A DNA stretch of 64,000 bases from an uncultured Prevotellaceae bacterium (GCA_902784615.1 CACZVN010000011.1:1-64000); one strand, 5' to 3'. Shown: positions 36,659 through 46,031, numbered from the stretch's first letter. The notes: generated from the letters alone by a model not told the origin. Program-made: numbers and translations.

Positions 36659-38065
36659 TTATAGTGGAGTACCTTTTCCGTTTTTCCAACTACTGCCGCT
36701 CTTGGCAGTCGTACGCTTACCACCTCCCTTACGGGTTGTAGGTGTACTCTTCTTAGGACCGTCCTTGGTATAGGTCTTTGTGACAATGCCACTACCATCG
36801 AATTCTACATACAACAGTTTATTGTTGGAGCGGTTGAAAATCCAAGTGAAGAAGCCGTTCTGTCCAAGTTCCTCCTTGTCAGGCTCACCAGCGGCCATCA
36901 TCACCTCATCCGTAGTGAAGCCGATACCCACGTGTCCGTTACGCATCATGGCGCGGCTGCCCTCTGATGTCTGGATCTTCTTGCCAGGACCAGGGGCAAA
37001 GATGTAGCCAAAGTACTCCTCCTGGTTCTCTGCACGATGGGCATCAAGCACAAAGTCACCATAGAAATAGGTACCCAGTGTCGTATTCTTCAGCTTCAGC
37101 GTGAACTTATCGTCGTTCTTATGCGGATTCATGGCCTCGATCTGATATTCCATCATACGGGGGATAGCCTGCATCTTCTTCGTACTCTCGTTCAGCAACT
37201 TCGTCCTGAACTTCGTATGAATGATCTTGCCGATATAAGTCCTGTAGTTATAACTGTTGATAGACATGATGTCATCCACCAGCTCGAAGGAATTGCCGAA
37301 GAGATGCCTGGCCTCATCCATAACAAACTCATCGTCACGCATACCGCTGTTGGTCTTCGAGATAGCCACGTTCTGATAGAACTCATTACCGTCCTTATCT
37401 TCCACGATGATCTTCACAGGATAGTTACGCGTGCCAACACCCACCTTGGTGACCTTGACCTCCATGTCCTTATCAACCATGACATCCTGATAGCCATCGC
37501 CATCGTACTCCGTGTCAACACGATAATACTGGGTCTTGGTATAAAGCGTCTTTCCCATCAGTTTCTCACGGGCTATATCGACATCACCGAGATATGCCAG
37601 CGTGGGCACTCCTTCTTTCTTATAGCAATGGTCGTCGAAAGAACCACCGGGAATCTCATAGTAGTAGTTACGTCCATTGTCCTGACAATAGAAATCAACG
37701 CGCGAACGCCCGTCAGCACTCTCATGATGCCCTTTGTAGATCATGATCTTATATTTCAAGGGCATGCTGCTGACATCCTTTCCAGTGGCAGCATCCGTAA
37801 AGGTCTTGACCACCAGGTCGTACTTCTCTGGCATCACCATGAACTTCATACCCTCCTGCCAGTCACAGAGGCTATAAAATCTAAAGTTCTGACTGATAAA
37901 GTCCGTCGCTGTCTCCTGCTCTTGAGCAGCAAGGTTCACCTCACTAACAATGCCAGGCTGAGCTTGCTTCTTTGCCCCACTGGTTTTCACGATGTAAGGA
38001 TTCTCCTGAGCCATGGCTGCCAGAAAGAGGAATGCAGCACAGGTTGTCAAAATAGTTTTCTTCAT
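36659..38065 (-). CDS. Secreted protein of unknown function with a C-terminal SmpA/BamE-like segment
   Basis: A 468-residue exported protein; the start at 38065 gives a clear signal peptide (MKKTILTTCAAFLFLAAMAQ). A longer frame from 38218 runs through the promoter and is rejected. The middle is beta-rich with no recognised catalytic motif. Around residues 390-440 the pattern GIGFTTDEVMMAAGEPDKEE, then TWIF and LLYVEFDGSGIVTKTY, resembles the BamE/SmpA (OmlA) fold that supports outer-membrane assembly. The last 35 residues are strongly basic and rich in Lys/Gly/Thr. Function unknown. Confidence 0.8.
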   Translation of the reverse strand: MKKTILTTCAAFLFLAAMAQENPYIVKTSGAKKQAQPGIVSEVNLAAQEQETATDFISQNFRFYSLCDWQEGMKFMVMPEKYDLVVKTFTDAATGKDVSSMPLKYKIMIYKGHHESADGRSRVDFYCQDNGRNYYYEIPGGSFDDHCYKKEGVPTLAYLGDVDIAREKLMGKTLYTKTQYYRVDTEYDGDGYQDVMVDKDMEVKVTKVGVGTRNYPVKIIVEDKDGNEFYQNVAISKTNSGMRDDEFVMDEARHLFGNSFELVDDIMSINSYNYRTYIGKIIHTKFRTKLLNESTKKMQAIPRMMEYQIEAMNPHKNDDKFTLKLKNTTLGTYFYGDFVLDAHRAENQEEYFGYIFAPGPGKKIQTSEGSRAMMRNGHVGIGFTTDEVMMAAGEPDKEELGQNGFFTWIFNRSNNKLLYVEFDGSGIVTKTYTKDGPKKSTPTTRKGGGKRTTAKSGSSWKNGKGTPL

Positions 38066-38099
38066 AACTACCGATAGTTTTATTTTTAGAATTCCGAGT

Positions 38100-38132
38100 G
38101 CAAAGATAGCACAAATCCATTGAATCACCAAA
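38100..38132 (-). promoter_or_regulatory. Promoter of the secreted BamE-like gene
   Basis: On the minus strand: TTTG at 38132-38129, 20-bp spacer, TATCTTTGC at 38108-38100, 34 nt from the ATG. Confidence 0.75.
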
Positions 38133-38249
38133 TAATTTATGCCAAAATGACGTGATAAAAAACATTTTTCCTTAAAAAAGACATTTTGGCACATGCTTTG
38201 CACACAAATTTGTGACAAAATGAGTATAAACTAATAAAAAATAAGAATT

Positions 38250-40163
38250 ATGGGAAAGATTATTGGAATTGACTTAGGAACTACGAACAGCTGCGTTGCC
38301 GTATTCGAAGGTAACGAGCCGGTAGTAATTGCCAACAGCGAAGGTAAGCGTACGACACCTTCCGTGATTGGCTTTGTTGACAATGGTGAGCGCAAGGTGG
38401 GTGATCCTGCCAAGCGTCAGGCTATCACGAACCCCAAGAACACGGTTTACTCTATCAAGCGTTTCATGGGTGAGAATTGGCAGCAGACGGAGAAGGAGAT
38501 CTCACGCGTACCTTATACCGTCGTGAACGAGGGTGGTTATCCCCGTGTGGATATCAACGGCCGTAAATATACCCCGCAGGAGATCTCTGCCATGGTGCTT
38601 CAGAAGATGAAGAAGACCGCAGAGGACTATCTCGGTGAGGAGGTGAAGGAAGCCGTGATCACCGTACCTGCTTACTTCTCTGACTCTCAGCGTCAGGCCA
38701 CCAAGGAGGCTGGTCAGATCGCTGGTCTGGAGGTGAAGCGTATCGTGAACGAGCCTACAGCCGCTGCCCTGGCATACGGTGTTGATAAGGCCAACAAGGA
38801 TATGAAGATCGCTGTGTTCGACCTCGGTGGTGGTACATTCGATATCTCTATCCTCGAGTTCGGCGGTGGTGTGTTCGAGGTGCTCTCTACCAACGGTGAC
38901 ACCCACCTTGGTGGTGATGACTTCGACCAGGTGATCATCGACTGGCTCGTGCAGGAGTTCAAGAACGACGAGGGTGCCAACCTGAAGGACGATCCGATGG
39001 CCATGCAGCGTCTGAAGGAGGCTGCCGAGAAGGCCAAGATCGAGCTGTCAAGCTCTACTTCTACGGAGATCAACCTGCCGTATATCATGCCAGTAGCCGG
39101 TGTGCCCAAGCACCTGGTGAAGACCCTGACTCGTGCTAAGTTCGAGCAGTTGGCTCACGACCTGATCCAGGCTTGTCTGGCTCCCTGTCAGAAGGCTATC
39201 GCTGATGCCCACCTGACCACAGCCGATATCGACGAGGTGATCCTCGTGGGTGGTTCAAGCCGTATCCCCGCCGTACAGACGCTGGTGAAGAACTACTTCG
39301 GCAAAGAGCCTTCAAAGGGTGTGAACCCCGACGAGGTGGTAGCCGTTGGTGCTGCTATCCAGGGTGCTATCCTGAATAAGGAAGGTGGTGTAGGCGACAT
39401 CGTGCTGCTCGACGTGACACCGCTGACGCTGGGTATCGAGACCATGGGTGGTGTGATGACCAAGCTTATCGAGGCTAACACGACCATTCCTTGCAAGAAG
39501 AGCGAGGTATTCTCTACCGCTGCTGATAATCAGACAGAGGTGACCATCCACGTGCTGCAGGGTGAGCGTCCGATGGCTGCGCAGAACAAGAGTATCGGCC
39601 AGTTCAACCTGACTGGTATCGCTCCTGCCCGTCGTGGTATCCCTCAGATCGAGGTGACCTTCGACATCGATGCCAACGGTATCCTGAAGGTGTCTGCCAA
39701 GGATAAGGCCACTGGTAAGGAGCAGGCCATCCGCATCGAGGCTTCGTCTGGTCTGTCTCAGGACGAGATCAACCGTATGAAGGCCGAGGCTGAGCAGAAT
39801 GCCGAGAACGATAAGAAGGAGCGCGAGCGCGTTGACAAGCTGAACCAGGCTGACTCGATGATCTTCCAGACGGAGAACCAGTTAAACGAGATCGGCGACA
39901 AGATTCCCGCAGAGCACAAGCCCGCCATCGAGCAGGCCCTCCAGCAGTTGAAGGATGCCCACAAGGCAGGCGACATCAACGCTATCGACACAGCCATCGC
40001 AGCCCTCAACAACGCTTGGCAGACGGCTTCTGCTTCGATGTACCAGCAGGGTGCAGCAGGCCAGCCTGGTGGCGATACCTATCAGGGTGGTCAGCAGCAG
40101 GCCCAGCAAGAAGGTCCGAAGCCTGAGGATATCCAGGACGCCGACTTCGAGGAGGTAAAGTAA
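38250..40163 (+). CDS. dnaK: Chaperone DnaK (Hsp70)
   Basis: ATP-dependent protein-folding chaperone, 637 residues. Nucleotide-binding domain with [17 protein letters not shown], the second phosphate loop [14 protein letters not shown] and [11 protein letters not shown]; linker VLLLDVTPL-type motif present as [15 protein letters not shown]; substrate-binding domain and helical lid; Gln/Gly-rich C-terminal tail ending in DADFEEVK. No grpE or dnaJ is adjacent, and no CIRCE element is visible upstream. The usual -7 box is only partly matched near 38194, so a heat-shock or alternative sigma factor is possible. A terminator follows. Confidence 0.99.
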   Translation: MGKIIGIDLGTTNSCVAVFEGNEPVVIANSEGKRTTPSVIGFVDNGERKVGDPAKRQAITNPKNTVYSIKRFMGENWQQTEKEISRVPYTVVNEGGYPRVDINGRKYTPQEISAMVLQKMKKTAEDYLGEEVKEAVITVPAYFSDSQRQATKEAGQIAGLEVKRIVNEPTAAALAYGVDKANKDMKIAVFDLGGGTFDISILEFGGGVFEVLSTNGDTHLGGDDFDQVIIDWLVQEFKNDEGANLKDDPMAMQRLKEAAEKAKIELSSSTSTEINLPYIMPVAGVPKHLVKTLTRAKFEQLAHDLIQACLAPCQKAIADAHLTTADIDEVILVGGSSRIPAVQTLVKNYFGKEPSKGVNPDEVVAVGAAIQGAILNKEGGVGDIVLLDVTPLTLGIETMGGVMTKLIEANTTIPCKKSEVFSTAADNQTEVTIHVLQGERPMAAQNKSIGQFNLTGIAPARRGIPQIEVTFDIDANGILKVSAKDKATGKEQAIRIEASSGLSQDEINRMKAEAEQNAENDKKERERVDKLNQADSMIFQTENQLNEIGDKIPAEHKPAIEQALQQLKDAHKAGDINAIDTAIAALNNAWQTASASMYQQGAAGQPGGDTYQGGQQQAQQEGPKPEDIQDADFEEVK

Positions 40164-40181
40164 ACAGTTCTCACCCATATT

Positions 40182-40219
40182 AAAAATCCGTGTAAGCCCT
40201 TGCTTATACGGATTTTTTT
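40182..40219 (+). terminator. Intrinsic terminator after dnaK
   Basis: A 16-bp stem with one G.T pair (40182-40197 with 40202-40217), a 4-nt loop and a T-run (40213-40220). The next gene's -7 box begins 2 bp after the T-run and its -33 CTTG (40199-40202) lies in the loop. Confidence 0.92.
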
Positions 40220-40221
40220 TG

Positions 40222-40230
40222 TAATTTTGC
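40222..40230 (+). promoter_or_regulatory. -7 promoter box for the MBOAT-SGNH-cyclophilin operon
   Basis: TAATTTTGC, with CTTG at 40199-40202 (19 bp upstream) as -33. The ATG is 23 nt downstream. Confidence 0.65.
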
Positions 40231-40253
40231 AGCGGAATAATAACAATAGGACT

Positions 40254-41675
40254 ATGCTTTTCAATTCTTGGCTGTTTGTAGGACTGGTAATCGCGACGGC
40301 GATTATTTATTATTTGCCATTCCTGAAACAGCGACAAGTGTATGTGCTGTTGATTTCGAGCTGCCTGTTCTATGCCTACGACAGTCTGGGTTTATTACTC
40401 TTACTTATCGCATCAGGTCTTCTCAATGCGATGGCGAGTTACGGCACCATGCATCTCAAGCACGCCCGTACCTATGCCACGATGGGTGTTGTTGTGAATC
40501 TCTGTCTGTTGGGCTTATTCAAATACGGAGGACTGATTTCCACCTCATTCCTTGACACGAGTTCTGGCATTGGACACTTCCTTTGCACGCTCCCTCTCCC
40601 ACTTGGCATCTCGTTCTACACGTTCAGTGGCATCAGTCTTGTCGTGGATGCTTATCGAGGACGTTATGACGATAAAGCCATGTCGCCACGGCCGTCTTTC
40701 CTGCAACATACGAAGAAGACACTGCTCTATATCTGTTTCTTCCCCAAACTGTTGGCTGGTCCTATCGCCAAGTCCAAGGAGTTCTTCGAGGAGATCACCC
40801 CAAAGTCATTCCATCAGATCAATTGGACGTTTGTTTTCAAGTCGCTCGTCGTGGGCTATTTCCTGAAGATGGTCATTGCGGACAACCTGAAGGACTTCAC
40901 CTTCTGGATGGCCTACCCCTATTTCGAACTTCGTGGAACAGGCACATTGATCCTGATGGTGTTTGGCTATTCCGTACAGATGTTTGCCGACTTTGCAGGC
41001 TATTCACTGATCGCCATCGGTGTGGCGGCCATCTTCGGCTATCGTCTGCCTACCAACTTCAATTTCCCCTATATCGCCTCGTCTTTCCGTGAGTTCTGGA
41101 AGCGGTGGCACATCACCCTTTCCCAATTCCTGATGGAATACCTGTATATCTCATTAGGTGGCAACCGGAAAGGGAAGATGCGCACCTATCTCAACCTATT
41201 GCTGACAATGATGCTGGGTGGTTTGTGGCATGGTGCCGCCTGGAGTTATCTAGTCTGGGGCACATACCATGGCCTGTGTCTGGTGATTGAGAGGATGATC
41301 TGCGGAAGACGGGAGAACTGCATCTCGATTGGCAAGTGGACGCGCATATCGCATTGGCTGTCCATCACGTTCGTATTCGTATTGGTATCGTTTGGCTGGT
41401 TGCTGTTCATGCTGCCCGATTTCAGTGAGGCCGTGCTTTACGTCAAGTGCATCTTCACCAACTATGGTTCAGTGATCTTTATCGATCCGAAACTCTTGCC
41501 CATCGTCATCTATGCCGCTCCCGTAGCCCTATATCACGCCTTGTACTGTTACAAAGACAGAGACTGGGTCAGGAAATATGTGCTGCATTACGACTATGTT
41601 TTCTATGGCATCATGCTATTCCTGATACTGACCAACAGCGGCAGCGCCAGTTCGTTTGTCTATTTCCAATTCTAA
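40254..41675 (+). CDS. MBOAT family O-acyltransferase (AlgI/DltB/PatA-like)
   Basis: A 473-residue inner-membrane protein with about 10-12 helices. The MBOAT hallmarks are visible: YFPKLLAGPIAKSKEF-like FFPKLLAGPIAKSKEFFEE, FREFWKRWHITLSQFLMEYLYI and the catalytic-histidine segment GGLWHGAAWSYLVWGTYHG. It should pass acyl (often acetyl) groups across the membrane to a secreted polysaccharide or other acceptor. The start at 40254 (MLFNSW) lies just after the promoter; an upstream in-frame ATG at 40200 lies inside the dnaK terminator. The SGNH-like partner begins 4 bp after the stop, as in AlgI/AlgJ and PatA/PatB systems. Confidence 0.93.
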   Translation: MLFNSWLFVGLVIATAIIYYLPFLKQRQVYVLLISSCLFYAYDSLGLLLLLIASGLLNAMASYGTMHLKHARTYATMGVVVNLCLLGLFKYGGLISTSFLDTSSGIGHFLCTLPLPLGISFYTFSGISLVVDAYRGRYDDKAMSPRPSFLQHTKKTLLYICFFPKLLAGPIAKSKEFFEEITPKSFHQINWTFVFKSLVVGYFLKMVIADNLKDFTFWMAYPYFELRGTGTLILMVFGYSVQMFADFAGYSLIAIGVAAIFGYRLPTNFNFPYIASSFREFWKRWHITLSQFLMEYLYISLGGNRKGKMRTYLNLLLTMMLGGLWHGAAWSYLVWGTYHGLCLVIERMICGRRENCISIGKWTRISHWLSITFVFVLVSFGWLLFMLPDFSEAVLYVKCIFTNYGSVIFIDPKLLPIVIYAAPVALYHALYCYKDRDWVRKYVLHYDYVFYGIMLFLILTNSGSASSFVYFQF

Positions 41676-41679
41676 AGAT

Positions 41680-42531
41680 ATGATCAAGAAGAGCCTTCTC
41701 TGTTTCTGTGTTTTGTTCATCCTGCATTATCTGATCGTGCAGATGAACCCCACAATGGGCATGGCTACCCACCAGTGGCAGGACAATCTGATCAAGGCTC
41801 AGTCGTTCCTATATGCCGATTATGCGGACAGTGCGATGGTGGGGACATCACTGTCTGCCAGAATCATTCGCGACAGCATCCCATCGATCAAGTCCATCTC
41901 ATTCGGAGGATGTGCAGTCGAGGACGGATTGAGACTCATCAGCAGCAAACAGGATCTGCCTCAATACATCTTTGTGGAGAGCAACCTGCTTTTCATGGAA
42001 GGAAATAAGGAGCTCGTCAACAAACTGACTGAAGGCATCATTCCCAAGATCAAGTATTGGATTCCGTCATTACGAGAACAGTATGAGCCGATCTGTCTGC
42101 TTGCCTCCCTGGCTCTGAAGGCAGGCAATGTCAACCCTCAGGCAGGTGCTGCGGCCATTGACATGAACATCCTGAACGAAAGCATCAAACAGCAACAAGA
42201 AGATGACAGGAAATATCAGTATGAGGTGTCTGAAGAACGGCTGAGAACGATCAAGGAAATGATGGACAGTCTGGAGGGAAAAGGTGTGAAATTCGTCTTC
42301 TTCGAGATGCCTGTCAACGAACAGATTTATCATCTGAGGAAGTTTGCGAAGACACGGGAGAGACTGGCTCAGGAATTCCCCAAGGACCAATATCGCTACC
42401 TTCTTTCTGACACCACGCACTATCTGACCACAGACGGCGAACATCTGAGTTTTGAGGAACAACAGGTCTTTTCTCATTATTTCAAGAATCTTCTGACGCA
42501 TACAGATCAAAACAATAAACAGCATGAATAA
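41680..42531 (+). CDS. SGNH-hydrolase-like (AlgJ/PatB/DltD-like) acyltransferase partner
   Basis: A 283-residue protein with one N-terminal signal-anchor helix (about residues 3-20) and an extracytoplasmic domain. YADSAMVGTSLSARII places a Ser in the SGNH block I position; the C-terminal DTTHYLTTDGEHLSFEEQQ supplies the Asp/His-containing block. Together with the MBOAT gene it forms a two-component O-acylation module. Acceptor unknown. Its last 8 bp overlap the cyclophilin start, so the three genes are co-translated. Confidence 0.82.
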   Translation: MIKKSLLCFCVLFILHYLIVQMNPTMGMATHQWQDNLIKAQSFLYADYADSAMVGTSLSARIIRDSIPSIKSISFGGCAVEDGLRLISSKQDLPQYIFVESNLLFMEGNKELVNKLTEGIIPKIKYWIPSLREQYEPICLLASLALKAGNVNPQAGAAAIDMNILNESIKQQQEDDRKYQYEVSEERLRTIKEMMDSLEGKGVKFVFFEMPVNEQIYHLRKFAKTRERLAQEFPKDQYRYLLSDTTHYLTTDGEHLSFEEQQVFSHYFKNLLTHTDQNNKQHE

Positions 42532-43267
42532 GTATTTTGCATTCTTGGTAATTGTTTTTTGTCTGGCAGCCAATACAGTATGGTCGCAGACCAAGAACAC
42601 GGAGGTTCTTCTGGAGACCACGGCTGGCAATATCCGTATCGCCCTCTACGACGAGACACCCCAGACGCGCGACAACTTCCTGAAGATCACGAAGATGGGC
42701 ATCTACGACTCCCTGCTCATCCACCGCGTCATCAAGGACTTCATGATCCAGAGTGGTGACACCAACAGTAAGCACGCCAAACCAGGTCAGCTCCTTGGCA
42801 CTGGCGATTTCGACTATACCACTGAGGCAGAGTTCCGTCTGCCACAGATCTTCCATCGGCGTGGTGTGGTGGCGATGGCCAGGGAGGGTGACCGCGAGAA
42901 TCCCGAAAGACGGAGTTCGGCCTGTCAGTTCTATATCGTCTGGGGAAAAATCTTCAACGACATGCAGATCGCCAAGGTTCAGGAACGTATCGACTCTGCC
43001 ACCCAGGGCACCGTCAAACTGACGCCTGAGATGATAGAGGTCTATAAGACCGTTGGTGGCACGCCTCATCTTGACGGACAATACACCGTCTTTGGTGAGG
43101 TGGTGGAAGGAATGGATGTGGTAGAGGCCATCCAGAAGGTAGAGACGGACAAGAACGACCGTCCGCTGGAGGATATCCGTATCCTCAAGGCTACCGTGAC
43201 AAAGGATCTGCCTGCTCCGCCTAAGCCTGTCCGTAAAACTCGTGGTACCACTCGGCGAAAGCCCTGA
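42524..43267 (+). CDS. Periplasmic cyclophilin-type peptidyl-prolyl cis-trans isomerase
   Basis: A 247-residue exported PPIase: signal peptide (cleavage near WSQ), then VLLETTAGNIRIALYDETPQTRDNF, YDSLLIHRVIKDFMIQSGD and SSACQFYIVWGK, the cyclophilin core. An insert of about 35 residues lies between the core and YTVFGEVVEGMDVVEAI. The C-terminal tail is basic (RKTRGTTRRKP). The last 47 bp overlap the 3' end of the convergent epimerase gene on the other strand. Confidence 0.94.
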   Translation: MNKYFAFLVIVFCLAANTVWSQTKNTEVLLETTAGNIRIALYDETPQTRDNFLKITKMGIYDSLLIHRVIKDFMIQSGDTNSKHAKPGQLLGTGDFDYTTEAEFRLPQIFHRRGVVAMAREGDRENPERRSSACQFYIVWGKIFNDMQIAKVQERIDSATQGTVKLTPEMIEVYKTVGGTPHLDGQYTVFGEVVEGMDVVEAIQKVETDKNDRPLEDIRILKATVTKDLPAPPKPVRKTRGTTRRKP

Positions 43268-44267
43268 GGCCGTCGCGGAGACTGGTGTTGGGCTTGAAGC
43301 CGTAGTCACGCTCCAGGGCCGTGGTATCGGCATAGGTCGTGGGCACGTCACCAGGCTGCATGGGTACTAACTTCTTATGCGCCTCGAGGTCATAGTCCTC
43401 AGGCAGCACCTTCGCACGGATCAGTTCCTGTTGTAGGATATCCACAAAGTCGAGCAGGTTCTCTGGTTGGTTGTTACCTATATTATATACGGCGTAAGGC
43501 GGCAAGGGCAGACCGTCTTCGCCGTTTTTCTTTTCAGGCGCCCCCTGCATCACACGCACCACACCCTCGACGATGTCATCAACATAGGTAAAGTCGCGCA
43601 TACAGTTGCCATAGTTGAAGATCTGGATGGTCTCGCCTTTTACCAACTTATTGGTAAAGCCGAAATACGCCATGTCAGGACGCCCTGCAGGACCATAGAC
43701 CGTGAAGAAACGCAGGCCCGTCGAAGGGATATTATACAACTTCGAATAGGCGTGAGCCATCAATTCGTTGCTCTTCTTCGTGGCGGCATAGAGGCTCACG
43801 GGATTATCCACCTTGTCGTCCGTTGAGTATGGCACCTTTTTGTTCGAGCCATATACACTCGACGAAGAGGCATAGACCAGATGCTCCACTGGCCAATGGC
43901 GACAGGCCTCGAGGATGTTATAGAAACCTATCAGGTTGCTCTGGATATAGGCATCAGGATTGGTGATGCTATAACGCACACCTGCCTGGGCAGCCAGGTT
44001 CACCACCACCTGCGGCTGGTATTTCTCAAAGATGCCGTCGATCACAGCCTTATCGGCAATATCGCCTCGGATGAAGGTCCAGCCGTCACCCAACATTTCC
44101 AGACGATGCTCCTTGAGGGACACATCGTAGTAGTCGTTCATATTATCAATACCGATGATGGTGGCATCCTTCACGTCCTTCAACAATCGCTTTATCAGGT
44201 TCGAGCCGATAAAGCCCGCGGCACCCGTCACAAAAATAGTTTTGCCGTTTAAGTCAATTCTTTCCAT
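43221..44267 (-). CDS. NAD-dependent nucleotide-sugar epimerase, UDP-glucuronate 4-epimerase-like
   Basis: A 348-residue extended SDR: GAAGFIGSNLIKRLL (NAD loop), ASSSSVYGSNKKVPYS and YAATKKSNELMAHAYSKLY (YxxxK). The segment GIDNMNDYYDVSLKEHRLEML is typical of UDP-glucuronate 4-epimerases, which make UDP-galacturonate for capsule or other surface polysaccharide. A UDP-glucose 4-epimerase is less likely. It has its own promoter and overlaps the convergent cyclophilin gene tail to tail by 47 bp. Confidence 0.9.
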   Translation of the reverse strand: MERIDLNGKTIFVTGAAGFIGSNLIKRLLKDVKDATIIGIDNMNDYYDVSLKEHRLEMLGDGWTFIRGDIADKAVIDGIFEKYQPQVVVNLAAQAGVRYSITNPDAYIQSNLIGFYNILEACRHWPVEHLVYASSSSVYGSNKKVPYSTDDKVDNPVSLYAATKKSNELMAHAYSKLYNIPSTGLRFFTVYGPAGRPDMAYFGFTNKLVKGETIQIFNYGNCMRDFTYVDDIVEGVVRVMQGAPEKKNGEDGLPLPPYAVYNIGNNQPENLLDFVDILQQELIRAKVLPEDYDLEAHKKLVPMQPGDVPTTYADTTALERDYGFKPNTSLRDGLRAFAEWYHEFYGQA

Positions 44268-44293
44268 ATTCCTTTATTAAGCGTCAATGCTGT

Positions 44294-44326
44294 GCAAATT
44301 TACGCACTAATCGGAACATTACCAAA
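44294..44326 (-). promoter_or_regulatory. Promoter of the epimerase gene
   Basis: On the minus strand: TTTG at 44326-44323, 20-bp spacer, TAAATTTGC at 44302-44294, 26 nt from the ATG. Confidence 0.75.
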
Positions 44327-44350
44327 TAAATAGTAAAAATTTTGTAATTA

Positions 44351-44383
44351 TTTGGTATTTCGCCCGATTTGCACTACCTTTGT
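44351..44383 (+). promoter_or_regulatory. Promoter of the MATE gene, -7 box 4 nt from the start codon
   Basis: TTTG at 44351-44354, 20-bp spacer, TACCTTTGT at 44375-44383, then CCCC and the ATG at 44388. It predicts a leaderless or nearly leaderless mRNA. Confidence 0.75.
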
Positions 44384-44387
44384 CCCC

Positions 44388-45779
44388 ATGATGAAGGTGA
44401 AGAACAGCGAACTACTACTCTCCTATATCCGGGAAGGTCGTACGATGACCCAGCGCGAGAAACTCTGGCTGATTGTCAGTCTGAGTATTCCCTCGATCCT
44501 GGCACAGATCTCTGCGACGGTGATGTTCTTCATCGACGCCTCGATGGTAGGACACCTGGGTGCGAAGGCCTCAGCCGCCATCGGACTGGTGGAATCGACA
44601 GGTTGGCTGATGGGCGGTCTGGCCTCAGCGGCGAATATGGGATTCTCTGTTCAGGTGGCCCACTTCATCGGTGCCAACGACTTCGAGGCGGCAAGGCGAG
44701 TACTGAGGCAATCGCTCGTCTGCTGTCTGATCTGGGCACTGATGATCTCACTGACATCCGTCATCATCGCTCCCTTCCTCCCCTACTGGCTTGGTGGTAC
44801 GGAGGAGATTGCCCATGATGCCTCGCTCTACTTCGCTATCTTCGGCTTTGCCGGCATCTTCTTCCAGATGGAGGGTCTGGCTGGTTCGATGCTGAAATGC
44901 TCAGGTAACATGAAGATTCCCAGCATGCTGAACATCGGCATGTGCGTGATGGATGTCTGCTTCAACTACCTTTTTATTTATATGATGGATCTGGGTGTGA
45001 TGGGTGCTGCCATCGGAACGGGACTCGCGATGCTGGTCACAGCAGCCCTGATGATGTATTTCCTATTGGTGAAGTCAAAGATGCTCGCATTGGTCAGACG
45101 ACCTGGATCGTATAAGCCCAAAGAGACCACCATCAGAACGGCCATTAAGATCGGAGCACCCATGGGACTACAGCACATGCTGATGGGAGGGGCGTATGTC
45201 GTGAGTACCATGATTGTCGCGCCGTTGGGCACTATTGCCATCGCCGCCCACTCGCTGGCCATCACCGTTGAGAGTCTCTGCTATATGCCTGGCTATGGTA
45301 TCGCCGAAGCCGCCACCACCCTCGTAGGACAGGGCATTGGTGCTGGCCAGAAACTGCTGACACGCTCGTTTGCCAGAATGTCTGTTGGTCTCGGCATCGT
45401 CGTGATGACCTTCATGGGTATCATGATGTGGATCTTTGCGCCAGAACTGATGAGCATCATGTCGCCTGTGGAAGAGGTGATCGCCCAGGGTACTCAGGTG
45501 CTCCGCATCGAGGCCTGGGCAGAACCGATGTTCGCTGCTGCCATCGTGGCCAACGGCGTTTTCATTGGTGCTGGCGACACGATGATCCCTGCTGCCATGA
45601 GCCTTTGTTCGATGTGGTTCGTGCGCCTGACACTCGCAGCCACCCTAGCGCCTAAGTTCGGACTGAAGGGTGTCTGGTCAGCCATGGCCATCGAACTCAT
45701 CTTCCGTGGCAGCATTTTCCTCACCCGTCTCTTTAAAGGCAGATGGAGTGAGAAATTAAAAGTGAAGAGCGAAAAATAA
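44388..45779 (+). CDS. MATE family efflux transporter
   Basis: A 463-residue multidrug-and-toxin-extrusion transporter with 12 hydrophobic helices. LSIPSILAQISATVMFFIDASMVGHLG and a matching second-half repeat (ISAP-like GAPMGLQHMLMGGAYVVSTMIVAPLG) are characteristic. Substrates are unknown. ATG codons at 44388 and 44391 are adjacent; the conserved region before the first helix (SELLLSYIREGRTMTQ) supports this N-terminus over a start at 44445. The tail after the last helix is short and Lys-rich. Confidence 0.93.
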   Translation: MMKVKNSELLLSYIREGRTMTQREKLWLIVSLSIPSILAQISATVMFFIDASMVGHLGAKASAAIGLVESTGWLMGGLASAANMGFSVQVAHFIGANDFEAARRVLRQSLVCCLIWALMISLTSVIIAPFLPYWLGGTEEIAHDASLYFAIFGFAGIFFQMEGLAGSMLKCSGNMKIPSMLNIGMCVMDVCFNYLFIYMMDLGVMGAAIGTGLAMLVTAALMMYFLLVKSKMLALVRRPGSYKPKETTIRTAIKIGAPMGLQHMLMGGAYVVSTMIVAPLGTIAIAAHSLAITVESLCYMPGYGIAEAATTLVGQGIGAGQKLLTRSFARMSVGLGIVVMTFMGIMMWIFAPELMSIMSPVEEVIAQGTQVLRIEAWAEPMFAAAIVANGVFIGAGDTMIPAAMSLCSMWFVRLTLAATLAPKFGLKGVWSAMAIELIFRGSIFLTRLFKGRWSEKLKVKSEK

Positions 45780-45785
45780 GGGACA

Positions 45786-45827
45786 AAAAAAAGCCGCTCA
45801 AGGGTCATCAACGACTCAAGGGCGGCA
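45786..45827 (-). terminator. Intrinsic terminator of the candidate ncRNA
   Basis: On the minus strand a GCCGC/GCGGC stem encloses a partly paired CTTGA-rich loop and is followed by eight or more T. It lies 7 bp after the MATE stop on the other strand. Confidence 0.7.
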
Positions 45828-46031
45828 CCAACAATCTATGAATAACTAAAAACCTTTTCTAAGTAAAACGGAGTGTCACCACTGCGTCTGTTATCCTTAC
45901 TTGCAATCTTCTTCCTAACGCCTTAGAAATACCTATTGCCAATCTTAACTAATAAAACCTAAAAACCTAACTAAAATATTAACTCTAACTAAAAACCTAT
46001 TCTTACTAAATGTCTTTTTTCTTTTGACACT
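45786..46031 (-). ncRNA. Candidate structured noncoding RNA, about 245 nt
   Basis: The 408-bp gap between the MATE gene and rsmA carries a minus-strand unit with a -7 box (46040-46032) and an intrinsic terminator (45826-45786, GCCGC/GCGGC stem then a T-run), with no start codon giving a plausible ORF between them. Two further hairpins are seen: 45939-45903 (GCAAT/ATTGC outer pairs, UUUCUAA/UUAGGAA inner) and 45899-45860, which closes on AGUG-GUGA-CACU with a GNRA-type loop. The 5' half is U-rich. A 13-nt segment (TAACTAAAAACCT on the plus strand) occurs at 45843-45855 and again at 45986-45998. It could be a trans-acting sRNA or a housekeeping RNA; I could not assign a family. Confidence 0.6.

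Noticed and set aside
38160-38250. CIRCE (HrcA) operator upstream of dnaK
   Set aside because: No TTAGCACTC-N9-GAGTGCTAA inverted repeat is present; the GGCACATGC / TTTGCACAC stretch is not palindromic in that way.
44445-45779. Alternative start of the MATE protein at an ATG with GGAAGG upstream
   Set aside because: The preceding segment SELLLSYIREGRTM looks like the conserved N-terminus seen in related MATE proteins, so the earlier ATG is preferred.
45786-46031. Assignment of the ncRNA candidate to 6S RNA or SRP RNA
   Set aside because: No long closing stem with a central bubble and no SRP tetraloop/GGAAGCAG-type motif could be recognised.
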